DNA of 64,000 nt from UBA6144 sp964399165 (GTDB lineage Bacteria > Bdellovibrionota > Bacteriovoracia > Bacteriovoracales > Bacteriovoracaceae): positions 62,001-126,000 of the forward strand of contig CAYNPO010000004.1 of the NCBI GenBank assembly GCA_964399165.1. Direction: 5' to 3'. This document shows positions 21,409-29,614 of the stretch, in pieces. The translations under genes and the position numbers were made by a program. How positions within the stretch are numbered: the stretch's first letter is position 1; every line of letters begins with the position of its first letter. Below the pieces are notes generated by a model. The model worked only from the letters and a program-made list of their open reading frames with translations, was not told the origin of the DNA and did not search any database.

Positions 21409-21464
21409 GAAAGCTGAAGAACGCCTTTTCATGAGCGCAAACGCGCAACGGTCACAGCCAGGGT

Positions 21465-21535
21465 CTAGCACATGTGCCCTTTTCAAATGGCCCCGAGGTC
21501 CTCGAATTCGGAGCGCTTTTTGAAAAGGGCGCTAG
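21465..21535. repeat. Long imperfect palindrome able to form a cruciform or RNA hairpin
   Basis: A perfect 12-bp inverted repeat (GCCCTTTTCAAA at 21476-21487 and its complement at 21519-21530) with a 31-bp centre; outside it CTAGC (21465-21469) pairs with GCTAG (21531-21535), leaving a 6-nt bulge on one arm. The centre contains further small palindromes. It has no T tail and is not adjacent to a stop codon, so it is not a simple terminator. It lies in the 302-bp gene-free stretch between the acetyltransferase pseudogene and the next minus-strand gene; I see no credible coding sequence in that stretch. Confidence 0.6.
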
Positions 21536-21659
21536 CGGAGGAAGGGGAATGCCGGCGCTCTCCCCCGGGGCATCTCGAAAGTGCAAAGGCGGAAGACGAA
21601 GAAAACTACCACTTGAAAGGGGCATATATGCGGAGGAGCCTGGCCGTTCCGGGGCTGAA

Positions 21660-21690
21660 AATAAAAACCCCCGCTCGAGGCGGGGGTTGG
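21660..21690 (-). terminator. Rho-independent terminator of the downstream paralogue gene
   Basis: A 9-bp perfect stem (aacccccgc at 21666-21674 with its complement at 21680-21688) and 5-nt loop, followed on the minus strand by a T-rich tract (TTTTTATTTT). It lies 22 bp past the stop of the minus-strand secreted-protein gene. Confidence 0.85.
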
Positions 21691-21710
21691 AGGGGATAAT
21701 GGCTCCTGAC

Positions 21711-22610
21711 TCAGTTGATCGTGTACCGCACGGTCCGTGAAGGCGACAGCCCGCCCAGGTCCTCATCGTTCAGCACGCCGTGGGCGGACTTGAAGTACGC
21801 CTTGATGGTCACGTCGTACCGGCCTTTGCCCAGAGGGTTGCCCAGGAGCTGACGGAAATCCACGCGCAACGAAGTGCCGTTCTCGCGGGGCTCGGCGGAG
21901 AGGACGCCCGCGCCCAGCTCGCCTTCGTGGACGATGGTGCTGGAACCGATGATGGGGTTGCGCACGATCTTCAGATGCTGGCCGATGCCGACGCCTTCGA
22001 TGGGACCAAGGTTGTAGCTGAGCACGTTCCGGCGGACGGACACGCCGGAGAGGGCAAGGGCGGCCTTCACGGGGGCGGCGTCGTGGAGCTTCACCTTGGC
22101 GCGCACGTCGATCATCATGGTGTTGCCTTGGAGGCGGCGGTTCTGGGCCAGATCAGCCAGTTCCAGGATTAGGCGTTTGGAGCCGGTGGAGGACATAGAG
22201 AGAGAGTCACCGCGCAGCTCCACCGTGACGTTCTCGGAGGCGCTGATGCCCGCGGGCACGTCACCGAACTCAACCGCCACGTTGGCAACCACGTTGTAGT
22301 CAAAGACCTCGTAGGGCACGCGCACCTGCTCGTAGCATGTGTAGGGCACGTCACGGTAGATGGGGATGCGCTGGCAGGTCTGGGGCTGGGGAGGAGGCGG
22401 GCGGCGGCAGACTGTGTTGTAGCCCACGATCTCGCGGCGCCAGCAGGTGCGGGTCTGGGTGACCACGCGATATTCGGTGTGGGTCTTCTCCGCGCGCAGG
22501 CTCACCAGCTTTTCGATCTGGGTGCCGTCGAACGAGAAGGTTTCGGTGTCGCGGGTGCTGGCGAGGACGGACGTGCACGCCAATAGAAGGGCCAGTGCGA
22601 GGCTTTTCAT
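21711..22610 (-). CDS. Secreted protein, paralogue A of a tandem pair
   Basis: 299 aa with a signal peptide (residues 1-17) and mature start near STRDTETFSFDG. An N-terminal segment carries four cysteines around a Pro-rich turn (CRRPPPPQPQTC), then YEVFDYNVVANVAVEF and ENVTVELRGDS, and a beta-rich C-terminal half with IVRNPIIG and GRYDVTIKAY. No known family is recognised. It shares about this whole layout with the next upstream gene on the same strand, so the two arose by duplication. A strong terminator follows. Likely periplasmic or outer-membrane associated; function unknown. Confidence 0.8.
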   Translation of the reverse strand: MKSLALALLLACTSVLASTRDTETFSFDGTQIEKLVSLRAEKTHTEYRVVTQTRTCWRREIVGYNTVCRRPPPPQPQTCQRIPIYRDVPYTCYEQVRVPYEVFDYNVVANVAVEFGDVPAGISASENVTVELRGDSLSMSSTGSKRLILELADLAQNRRLQGNTMMIDVRAKVKLHDAAPVKAALALSGVSVRRNVLSYNLGPIEGVGIGQHLKIVRNPIIGSSTIVHEGELGAGVLSAEPRENGTSLRVDFRQLLGNPLGKGRYDVTIKAYFKSAHGVLNDEDLGGLSPSRTVRYTIN

Positions 22611-22694
22611 GGGTTCTCCTTTCCTTAGAGAAATGACCTGATTGGTTTCAGGTTACCCACGTGGCCGCTTACGTCCACCCTTGATTCGCGGGGA

Positions 22695-22727
22695 CCAAAA
22701 AAAGCGGGGCCAGTCTGGCCCCGCTCG
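22695..22727 (-). terminator. Rho-independent terminator of paralogue B gene
   Basis: A 10-bp perfect stem (agcggggcca at 22703-22712, its complement at 22716-22725) with a 3-nt loop, followed on the minus strand by seven T. It lies just past the stop of the upstream paralogue, so the two paralogues are transcribed as separate units. Confidence 0.85.
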
Positions 22728-22753
22728 GTGCTTGCTCTCTGCATCAACTGCGT

Positions 22754-23704
22754 TTAGCGCAGGCGGATGGTGACCTTCTTAGAGCTGTTCAGGGCAGGCA
22801 GCTCGGGGGCGTTGATCACGGACACGGCCGGGGTGAAGGCCAGGTTCACGCCGAAGTCGTAGCGGCCTCTGTCCAGGCGGCGGCCGATGAACTGCTCGAG
22901 GTTCACGGCGCGGCGTTCACCGGTGAGAGTGAGGGCCGGTGCTTCAGGGGTGGCCTCGCGGACCAGGCGGCTGAAGCCGATCAGCGGATTGCTCACGACC
23001 TTCACTTTCTCAACGATGGGCAGGCCGGCGCGGGCTGCGAGTTCGTAAGAGAGGACCTTGTTGCGCACGGACAGGGTGCCGATGCGCAGGGCCGCCTGCA
23101 CGTCCGCCAGTTTGTGGGCCTTCACTTCGGCTTCGACACTGAGGTTGAGGGTGTTGCCGTCGCGGGTGTTGGTGGGCGCGAGCTTGGCGAGCTCGAGCAC
23201 CAGGGTACGGGAGCCGCGGGAAGTGATGTTGACCGAATCGCCGACCAGCTCGACCTTTACGTTCTCCAGGGCAGTCACGCCGGCGGGGGCGGCGGGCAAC
23301 TTCACCCTCACGCTGGCGTCCACGTGATAGTCGAACACCTCGTAGGATCTGGTGACGGCCTCGGTGCAGGGATATTCGTGGGCCACGTCTTCATAAGTGG
23401 CTTCGCAGACCTCGTCTCCGGGGATGCGACGGCAGCGCTGGCCGCCGCCGGGCAGGTCCTCGCACTCGCCCTGAGTGTCGGCGGTCCGGCGGCATACGGT
23501 GCCGGTGTGCACGCGCTCGTAGCGGGTGCAGGTGGTCTCGATGTAATCGGTCTCGTACTCTGTGTGGTACTTGTCGGCGCGTAGCTGCAGCACGCGCTCG
23601 ATGGGCTGGCCGGTGTAGGCCACGATTTCGGAGTCACGGGTGCTGCTGGCAAAAGCGCCGGCTGCGAAAGACAGGGCCAAGACGGCCAAAACGGTTTTTT
23701 GCAT
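22754..23704 (-). CDS. Secreted Cys-rich protein, paralogue B of a tandem pair
   Basis: 316 aa from the ATG at 23704, which has GGAGGGGAAT upstream; the open frame extends 52 codons further but is not signal-peptide-like. Signal peptide residues 1-20, then SSTRDSEIVAYTG as in paralogue A. The insert between YIETTC and YEVFDYHVDASV holds six cysteines, two more than in paralogue A. ENVKVELVGDS, SVRNKVLSYEL, VVSNPLIGFSRLV and GRYDFGVNLAF match paralogue A position by position. No family recognised. Probably an envelope or secreted protein with disulphides. Confidence 0.8.
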   Translation of the reverse strand: MQKTVLAVLALSFAAGAFASSTRDSEIVAYTGQPIERVLQLRADKYHTEYETDYIETTCTRYERVHTGTVCRRTADTQGECEDLPGGGQRCRRIPGDEVCEATYEDVAHEYPCTEAVTRSYEVFDYHVDASVRVKLPAAPAGVTALENVKVELVGDSVNITSRGSRTLVLELAKLAPTNTRDGNTLNLSVEAEVKAHKLADVQAALRIGTLSVRNKVLSYELAARAGLPIVEKVKVVSNPLIGFSRLVREATPEAPALTLTGERRAVNLEQFIGRRLDRGRYDFGVNLAFTPAVSVINAPELPALNSSKKVTIRLR

Positions 23705-23844
23705 ATTCCCCTCCAGGAAGCGGTTCAACCGTCGAGGGTGATACAAAAACCCACGGGACTTCGTCCGAGAACTGAGAAAATGTAATCCGCTCTGGTGACG
23801 AAACGACGCCGATCGGGACCACTCTGGCCCCAAAAACGGGTCTC

Positions 23845-25284
23845 TTAACCCATTTTCCACGTGGTGGTGCCGTCTTTGGCGTCCACCAAAACGATGTTTT
23901 TCGCCTTAAGGGCGTCCCGCACGCGGTCAGCTGCCGCCCAGTCCTTGGCGGCCTTGGCGGCAGCGCGTTCCTGGATGAGCTTCTCCACCCAGGCCGCGTC
24001 CACCTGACCCGAGCCCTTCTGGGCCTCCAGTTGGCGTAACATGGCGGGGGGATCGGCGTGGATGAGTCCCAACGCCAGGTTGGCGTGGTCCATGAATGCG
24101 CGCACTTCGGAGAGCGTGGCCTGAGCGACGGGTTTGCCCAGCATGTCCCGGCGGACGGTGCGGATGAAGCTGAAGAACTGCCCCAAAGCCCCGGCGCTGT
24201 TGAAGTCGTTGGCGAGATCCTCGTCGAAGGCGGACCTGAACTCACGCACGGCCCTCACCAAGGCCTCGTCGGCGATGCCGGATGGATCCGCGGCCACCGC
24301 CCCCATCTCGACGGCGAACTCGTGGATCCGGTGCACGTCGTGGATGGCGCGCTCGATGGCCTCGTCGGTCCAATCCAGTCGGGCGCGGTAGTGCACGGAC
24401 ATGAGGAGCTGGCGCAACACCTGCCCGGAGTATTTTTCAATGAAGGCGCGGATGGTGACCACGTTGCCCAGGCTTTTGGACATCTTTTCAGAGCCGAAGT
24501 TCAGGAACTCATTGTGGGCCCAGCACCGGCAGAACTGCTTGCCGTTGGCGGCCTCGGACTGGGCAATCTCATTTTCGTGGTGGGGGAACATGAGGTCCAC
24601 GCCGCCATGGTGCAGGTCCAGAGTTTCGCCCAGGAACTTCTTGGCCATGGCGGAGCACTCAATGTGCCAGCCGGGCCGCCCCTTCCCCCAGGGTGAATCC
24701 CAAGATGGCTCTCCCGGCTTAGCCGGTTTCCACAGCACGAAGTCCGAGGCGTGTTTCTTGCGGGGGTCCACGTCCACTCGCTGGCCGTGCTGGAGGCCCT
24801 CCAGGTCTTTCTTGGAAAGTTTGCCGTAATGGTCCGCCTTTTCCACGTGGAAGAAGACTTCACCATCCACCACGTAGCCGGCGCCGTTTTGGATGATGTC
24901 CTCGATCATGCGGATGATCTCAGGCATGGTGTCGGAGACTTTGGGGGTGTGGGTGGCGGGCAGCATGCCCAGCGACTCCATGTCCTTGGCGCATTCGTCC
25001 ACGAAGCGCTGGGCGTGGACCAAAGGATCCACCTTAAGCTCGTTAGCGCGCTGGATGATCTTGTCATCCACGTCCGTGTAGTTGCGCACGAAGGTCACGT
25101 CGTACCCCAACGCCTTCATGATGCGGTTGAAGAGGTCGCCGACCACCAAGGCGCGGGCGTTGCCCACGTGGAGGAAGTCGTAGGTAGTGGGGCCGCAGGA
25201 GTAAAAGCCCACCTTGCCAGGTTTGAGTGGTACGAACTTCTCTTTCTGACGGGTCAGGTTGTTGTGGACCTTGAGTTCGAGCAT
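23845..25284 (-). CDS. cysS: Cysteinyl-tRNA synthetase
   Basis: 479 aa. The class I signatures are intact: FYSCGPTTYDFLHVGNAR (HIGH-equivalent HVGN at 39-42; Cys30 binds the catalytic zinc) and KMSKSLGN. Zinc ligands appear again in HIECSAM and HHENEIAQ. It charges tRNA-Cys. It starts 1 bp after the gltX stop on the same strand, so carD-gltX-cysS are probably one unit. Confidence 0.97.
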   Translation of the reverse strand: MLELKVHNNLTRQKEKFVPLKPGKVGFYSCGPTTYDFLHVGNARALVVGDLFNRIMKALGYDVTFVRNYTDVDDKIIQRANELKVDPLVHAQRFVDECAKDMESLGMLPATHTPKVSDTMPEIIRMIEDIIQNGAGYVVDGEVFFHVEKADHYGKLSKKDLEGLQHGQRVDVDPRKKHASDFVLWKPAKPGEPSWDSPWGKGRPGWHIECSAMAKKFLGETLDLHHGGVDLMFPHHENEIAQSEAANGKQFCRCWAHNEFLNFGSEKMSKSLGNVVTIRAFIEKYSGQVLRQLLMSVHYRARLDWTDEAIERAIHDVHRIHEFAVEMGAVAADPSGIADEALVRAVREFRSAFDEDLANDFNSAGALGQFFSFIRTVRRDMLGKPVAQATLSEVRAFMDHANLALGLIHADPPAMLRQLEAQKGSGQVDAAWVEKLIQERAAAKAAKDWAAADRVRDALKAKNIVLVDAKDGTTTWKMG

Positions 25285-25285
25285 C

Positions 25286-26734
25286 TCAGCCCCCCAGCGC
25301 GGCGGCGCGCTTCTTGAGTACGGAAACCGGCGTGAGCGGGATCAGAAGCTTCAGATCGGGCCCGTGTCCCTGGCCGGTGAGGGCCGCGCGCAGGCCCATG
25401 AAGAGGGGCTTGCCCTTGAGTCCCAGCTCTTTTTTGGCGTGCTCGGTCCAGGCGGCGAGTTGGGCCTCGGTGGCGTAACCCCCGTCGGGCAGCAGCGCCA
25501 CCTCGGAACGGATGTACGCCACGATTTTGGGCGTGGTTTCCCAAGACAGGATGTCCTTGAGCTCGTCAGTGGCCTCGATGGTTTCCCCGAACACCAGCTT
25601 ATCCATCAAGGGCCCGAAATCGGTGACAAAATCCGCGTACTGTTTGAGCAGCTCCACGCAGCGGTTCTTCCACTCCACCGTCTGGGCGTGGAAGGCATGG
25701 CCTTTGTGCAGGACCGCCCCCACCTCAAGGATGAGCTTGTCCGTGGGGAGCCGACGCAGGTGCTGGCCGTTCACGTACTTGAGTTTGACCAAGTCATAGA
25801 TGGCTGCGTGGCTGGAGAAGCGCTCTTGGTTGAAAATCGGCGCAATCTCCTCTTTGGTGAAGATGTCCTTTTCTTCGGGATGCGACCAGCCGAGCAGCGT
25901 GAGGTAGTTGCACATGGCCTCTGGGAGGTAGTGCTGCTCGCGGTACAGGTTCACCGACGTGGCCCCGTGGCGCTTAGAGAGCTTCTGGCGGTCCTCCCCG
26001 ATCAGGAGCGACACGTGGGCAAACGTGGGCGGCGTGCGACCGAAGGCCTCGTAGATCATCAACTGGCGGACGGTGTTGGAGAGGTGGTCCTCGCCGCGGA
26101 TGACGTGGGTGATGTCCATGAGGGCGTCGTCCACCACGCAGCAGAAGTTGTAGACCGGCACGCCGTTGGAGCGCACGATCACGAAATCCCCCACCATGTC
26201 GGCAGGGTAGACCACCCGGCCCTTCACCTTGTCCTCCAGCACGTAGTCTTTCATGGGCGCGCGGAAGCGGATGGCGGGTTTTTCCCCGGCGGCGATCTTG
26301 GCCAGGGCCTCCTGGTGGGTCGAAGGATCCTTCCATTTGCCTTGGTAATGAAGCGAGCCTTGCTCGGCCGAGGCCTTCTCGCGCATCTGCTCGAGTTCCT
26401 CCTCGGTGCAGAAGTCGTAGTAGGCCAGCCCACGCTGGATCAACTCCTGGGCCCACTTGGCGTAGATCTCCAGGCGCTCGGACTGCCTGTAAGGGGCGTA
26501 TTGGGGGTTAGGGCGGTCGGGTCCCTCGTCGTGCAGGATGCCCAACCATTCCAGGTCCCCGATCTGCAGGGCCTCGTACTCGCGCTGGGAGCGCTCCAAG
26601 TCGGTGTCTTCGATGCGCAGGACGAAGGTGCCGCCAGTGGCGCGGGCAAAGAGCCAGTTGTAGAGCGCCGTGCGGGCGCCGCCGATGTGCAGATAGCCGG
26701 TGGGAGAAGGGGCGAAACGGACGCGGACGCTCAT
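25286..26734 (-). CDS. gltX: Glutamyl-tRNA synthetase
   Basis: 482 aa. RFAPSPTGYLHIGGARTAL contains the HIGH-type motif (16-19) and KLSKRHGA the KMSKS-type motif. Being the only Glx synthetase seen here, it may be discriminating (tRNA-Glu) or non-discriminating. Its ribosome site GTGAGG lies in a small hairpin just before the ATG. It sits between carD and cysS. Confidence 0.97.
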   Translation of the reverse strand: MSVRVRFAPSPTGYLHIGGARTALYNWLFARATGGTFVLRIEDTDLERSQREYEALQIGDLEWLGILHDEGPDRPNPQYAPYRQSERLEIYAKWAQELIQRGLAYYDFCTEEELEQMREKASAEQGSLHYQGKWKDPSTHQEALAKIAAGEKPAIRFRAPMKDYVLEDKVKGRVVYPADMVGDFVIVRSNGVPVYNFCCVVDDALMDITHVIRGEDHLSNTVRQLMIYEAFGRTPPTFAHVSLLIGEDRQKLSKRHGATSVNLYREQHYLPEAMCNYLTLLGWSHPEEKDIFTKEEIAPIFNQERFSSHAAIYDLVKLKYVNGQHLRRLPTDKLILEVGAVLHKGHAFHAQTVEWKNRCVELLKQYADFVTDFGPLMDKLVFGETIEATDELKDILSWETTPKIVAYIRSEVALLPDGGYATEAQLAAWTEHAKKELGLKGKPLFMGLRAALTGQGHGPDLKLLIPLTPVSVLKKRAAALGG

Positions 26735-26738
26735 AGGA

Positions 26739-26754
26739 CCTCACTTTCGTGAGG
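26739..26754 (-). promoter_or_regulatory. Hairpin covering the gltX ribosome binding site
   Basis: On the minus strand a perfect 6-bp stem (CCTCAC/GTGAGG) closes a GAAA tetraloop. The 3' arm GTGAGG is the presumed Shine-Dalgarno, four bases from the gltX ATG, so folding would hide it. Confidence 0.5.
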
Positions 26755-26788
26755 AAAGACTAACCCGAAGGCGCCTTTTTTGGAACGC

Positions 26789-27265
26789 TCAGCCGTAAAG
26801 GGAGTCGATCTTGCTGGAAATCTCGGTCTCCGGGCTGCCGGAAGAGAGGGCGATTTCCTTCACCAGCAATTCCTTGCACTGGTCCAGCATCTTGCGTTCC
26901 CCGAAGGAAAGCTTCTTGCTGGTCTTGAGCAACAGCAGCTGGCGGAGCACGTCGGCGATTTCGAGCAAAGAGCCGGTTTTCACTTTGAGGGTGTACTCGC
27001 GATGGCGACGGTTCCAGGTGGAGGTGTCGACCTTCACGTCGTGGTTTTTGAGCAAATCAAAGACGTTATTGATCTCGTCGATGCCCACCAGCCCGCGTAC
27101 CCCTTCCTTGCTTTCGGTGGGGATCATCACCTTCATGCCGTTGGTCACGACCTTGATGATGTAGAAGGATTTTTGGACCCCATCGAGCTCTTTGGTCTCA
27201 ACGGAGAGGATTTGCCCGACCCCGTGTCCGGGACAGACCACATGATCCCCAAGATTGAACCCCAT
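26789..27265 (-). CDS. carD: CarD-family transcriptional regulator
   Basis: 158 aa from the ATG at 27265, chosen because GGAGG stands five bases before it; a Met seven codons upstream would include that ribosome site in the coding part. The N-terminal RNA-polymerase-interacting Tudor-like domain (FNLGDHVVCPGHGVGQI, then FYIIKVV and MKVMIP) is typical, followed by an alpha-helical DNA-binding domain (WNRRHREY, LSFGERKMLDQCKELLVKE). CarD proteins bind the RNA polymerase beta subunit and stabilise open complexes. It is upstream of gltX and cysS, and divergent from the secreted metallopeptidase-like gene. Confidence 0.92.
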   Translation of the reverse strand: MGFNLGDHVVCPGHGVGQILSVETKELDGVQKSFYIIKVVTNGMKVMIPTESKEGVRGLVGIDEINNVFDLLKNHDVKVDTSTWNRRHREYTLKVKTGSLLEIADVLRQLLLLKTSKKLSFGERKMLDQCKELLVKEIALSSGSPETEISSKIDSLYG

Positions 27266-27293
27266 CGGTACCTCCGAAACTGGCACTAGGGGT

Positions 27294-27301
27294 CATATAT
27301 A
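27294..27301 (-). promoter_or_regulatory. Possible -10 element of the carD promoter
   Basis: On the minus strand TATATATG lies about 30 bp upstream of the carD start codon in AT-rich sequence. No good -35 hexamer is seen at the usual distance, which would fit an activator-dependent or weak promoter. Confidence 0.3.
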
Positions 27302-27331
27302 ACGCACTTTGTCTCGAAGAGGGAGGGAGCG

Positions 27332-27344
27332 TGTAATGATTACA
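27332..27344. promoter_or_regulatory. Perfect palindrome, candidate operator between divergent genes
   Basis: TGTAATGATTACA is a perfect 13-nt palindrome with a central G. It lies about 70 bp upstream of the carD start and 125 bp upstream of the secreted HELMH gene, positioned to control one or both divergent promoters. Confidence 0.4.
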
Positions 27345-27468
27345 GAGAGGTAGCGGCCCAATGGCGTGGAAAATGGGCGTCATCCAGTACTCCTAAGTCA
27401 CGGAATTAATTGCCCCTCCCCGCTTTCCCCTCCTAGGAAGGTTATGCTTAAGGCAGCAGGAGCCAGTT

Positions 27469-29085
27469 GTGACTAAAAAGCTTCTTCTTCTCTTCTCCGC
27501 CTCGGTGATTTCTTCCCAGGCCGGGGCCCTCTCTGATTTCCCTGTAGGCAACATGACTTGGCGCTGGTCTCAGCTCCCAGCCGCCTACTTCAACAATGTG
27601 GTCACTCCGGGGTATCTCGCCCCCGCACTGCCTCTCATTTCCGGCTCAGCCTTGGATCCGAGCAGCCAAATCCGCTGCGACAGTGTTGGCGGCGGCCTGC
27701 CCCCCGCCTCCTCTCCTACCACTCCCGCCCCTGGCCGCTGCCAGGGACCTAAGGACCGGGCCCAGCAGTGCCGCCCCTTGGCGGTGGGACAAGCGACGAG
27801 CTTCAACGAATGCGACGACGTGGGAACCCGGGCTGGCCTCAACACCGGCACGTACGCCCTCCGCCGCGACAGCGAGAACTCCTACACGGCCTACATCAAC
27901 CTGACGGCGGGTGCCGGGGAACGGGACATGCTCGAGCGGGTGAACGGATGCGTGGCCGAGCTCGAGGGCGCCATCAACTCCGGCGGCCGCCGGCTCAACC
28001 TGCGACTCTACCAGGCCTCCGACGCCGCCGACCTGGGACCCGAGAACATCCCCAACCCCATTGCCCTGCAGGTCGTGCCCAGCTTCGCGAACCGATCCCA
28101 GGCCGCCCACTCTGGCGCGGAGGGCGCGCTTAAACTGACGGATGGCGCCAGCTGCGCCACCATAACCCACGAACTCATGCACGTGCTCGGCCTGTGTGAT
28201 GAGTACCATGAGCCCCAAGAAACCCGCCTGGCCGGCGCCTATGGCGCGTGCCGTGCCACCCACACCGGCAACTCCATCATGGGGGGCGCCCTCGCCATGG
28301 AAAGCGCCCACGCGCAAGCCACCGGCGTGTCCTGCCAGCTCATGGGGTCCCTGCGCCAGCCCAATAGCGCCGCCCAACGCATCCTCGCCACAGAGAACCC
28401 GCACTTCCGCGCCCTCATCACGCGCCCCAACCTGGGTGCCAGCGCCCAGTTGGCTATTCAGGCCGCGGAGGGCTTTGAGGCCCACGCTTCCATCTACGCC
28501 TGCTCGGTCACCAACACCGCCACCTATGACCTCCCAGCGTCCTTGGCCAACGATACCGCCATCCCTAGTGACTGGGCGGTGGGACCGGTCCCGTCGGGTG
28601 CCGGCCAGCCCCTGCGCTACAACTCCCTGAGCTTCCACCCGGCCTTCGCCAGCAACGTCGTGGGACAGCAAGTGAGCTGCGGCTGCGACGGGCCCGCTGA
28701 CCGCACCACCCAGGTCACTGACGAGGCCAGAGCGGCCTGCCTCGCCTTCCTCCACACCAACCAGGTCCGCATCCATGCGGAGCTCGCCCGAATCATGGAA
28801 CGCTCCACCGTCTGCAACTCCGATTTCACCACTGGCGAATCCTCCGGAGACGGGTCCATTGAACTGTCGGAAAGAAGAGGCGAGCTATTGCTGCCCGCAC
28901 AGTTCGCTCGAGTCCTCCGCGGCTCCTGTACCGGAGATGAGGGCGGAGCGCCCGTCGACGAGGTGGTCCAGCGCTACAATGAATGCGCCCAGTATGCCAC
29001 TTCGGCGGGTGATGCCCAATGCGACAACATCCCGGCCCACTGCCGGGGCGAAGGGTTCCTCGGATCACTCACCGTCCAAGAATGA
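27469..29085 (+). CDS. Secreted zinc metallopeptidase-like protein (HELMH...GLCDEY)
   Basis: 538 aa from a GTG start with GGAG seven bases upstream. A signal peptide (about residues 1-20) leads a Cys-rich mature protein. THELMHVLGLCDEY (HELMH at 234-238) has the HExxH zinc site and a following GLxDEY resembling the M64/M43-type extended site. About 15 cysteines suggest several disulphides, including CGCDG near residue 403. The protein is predicted to be exported and probably proteolytic; the family assignment is inference from the motif. It has its own upstream region and is followed by a terminator. Confidence 0.75.
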   Translation: MTKKLLLLFSASVISSQAGALSDFPVGNMTWRWSQLPAAYFNNVVTPGYLAPALPLISGSALDPSSQIRCDSVGGGLPPASSPTTPAPGRCQGPKDRAQQCRPLAVGQATSFNECDDVGTRAGLNTGTYALRRDSENSYTAYINLTAGAGERDMLERVNGCVAELEGAINSGGRRLNLRLYQASDAADLGPENIPNPIALQVVPSFANRSQAAHSGAEGALKLTDGASCATITHELMHVLGLCDEYHEPQETRLAGAYGACRATHTGNSIMGGALAMESAHAQATGVSCQLMGSLRQPNSAAQRILATENPHFRALITRPNLGASAQLAIQAAEGFEAHASIYACSVTNTATYDLPASLANDTAIPSDWAVGPVPSGAGQPLRYNSLSFHPAFASNVVGQQVSCGCDGPADRTTQVTDEARAACLAFLHTNQVRIHAELARIMERSTVCNSDFTTGESSGDGSIELSERRGELLLPAQFARVLRGSCTGDEGGAPVDEVVQRYNECAQYATSAGDAQCDNIPAHCRGEGFLGSLTVQE

Positions 29086-29103
29086 GCCCACTCCCTCTCT
29101 AAA

Positions 29104-29132
29104 TAAAAAGCCCCGCGAAAGCGGGGCCTTTC
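29104..29132. terminator. Bidirectional terminator between the HELMH gene and ndk
   Basis: A 7-bp stem (gccccgc at 29110-29116, gcggggc at 29121-29127) with a GAAA loop. The plus side ends CTTTCATTT and the minus side TTTTTATTT, so it can end both the peptidase gene and the convergent sucCD-ndk operon. Confidence 0.85.
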
Positions 29133-29153
29133 ATTTCAAAATGGGAATTCCGC

Positions 29154-29582
29154 TCAGAAGCGGCCGATCACGTCGTTCTTCTCAAAGAAGTACGCGATCT
29201 CGCGGTCAGCCGCGGCCAGAGAGTCTGAGCCATGGACTGAGTTCTCGCCCACGCTCTTGGCGTAGAGCTTGCGGATGGTGCCGGGAGCAGCGTTGGCGGG
29301 GTTGGTGGCGCCCATGAGCTCGCGGTTCTTGGCCACGGCGCCCTCGCCTTCCAGCACCATGAGCATCACGGGGCCGGAGGTCATGAAGGTCACCAGCTCA
29401 CCGAAGAAAGGGCGCTCTTTGTGCTCGATGTAGAATCCTTCGGCCTTCTCCTTGGAGAGGCGAGTGAAACGGGCGGCGGCGATCCGCAGGCCGTTTTTCT
29501 CGAACACGGAAATGATGTTCCCGATGTTGTTGTCCAGGGTGGAGTTGGGCTTGATGATGCTGAGGGTTCTCTCGAGGGCCAT
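29154..29582 (-). CDS. ndk: Nucleoside diphosphate kinase
   Basis: 142 aa from the ATG at 29582 with AAGGAG upstream. ERTLSIIKPNS at the N-terminus, the GATNPANAAPGTIR substrate loop and the active-site histidine in NSVHGSDS are all present. It transfers phosphate from ATP to nucleoside diphosphates. It follows sucD by 32 bp; linkage of ndk to succinyl-CoA synthetase genes fits reported functional association between the two enzymes. Confidence 0.97.
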   Translation of the reverse strand: MALERTLSIIKPNSTLDNNIGNIISVFEKNGLRIAAARFTRLSKEKAEGFYIEHKERPFFGELVTFMTSGPVMLMVLEGEGAVAKNRELMGATNPANAAPGTIRKLYAKSVGENSVHGSDSLAAADREIAYFFEKNDVIGRF

Positions 29583-29614
29583 GTCGGACTCCTTAGTAAA
29601 CGGGATGCGGGTTT

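Noticed and set aside
21472..21699. Short ORFs in the gap after the acetyltransferase pseudogene, including a DEENY-like string resembling an SsrA tag
   Set aside because: They run through a terminator hairpin and have no ribosome site; there is no tmRNA-like tRNA half or ALAA ending nearby.
25259..26752. 497-codon plus-strand ORF opposite gltX
   Set aside because: Antisense shadow of a complete glutamyl-tRNA synthetase.
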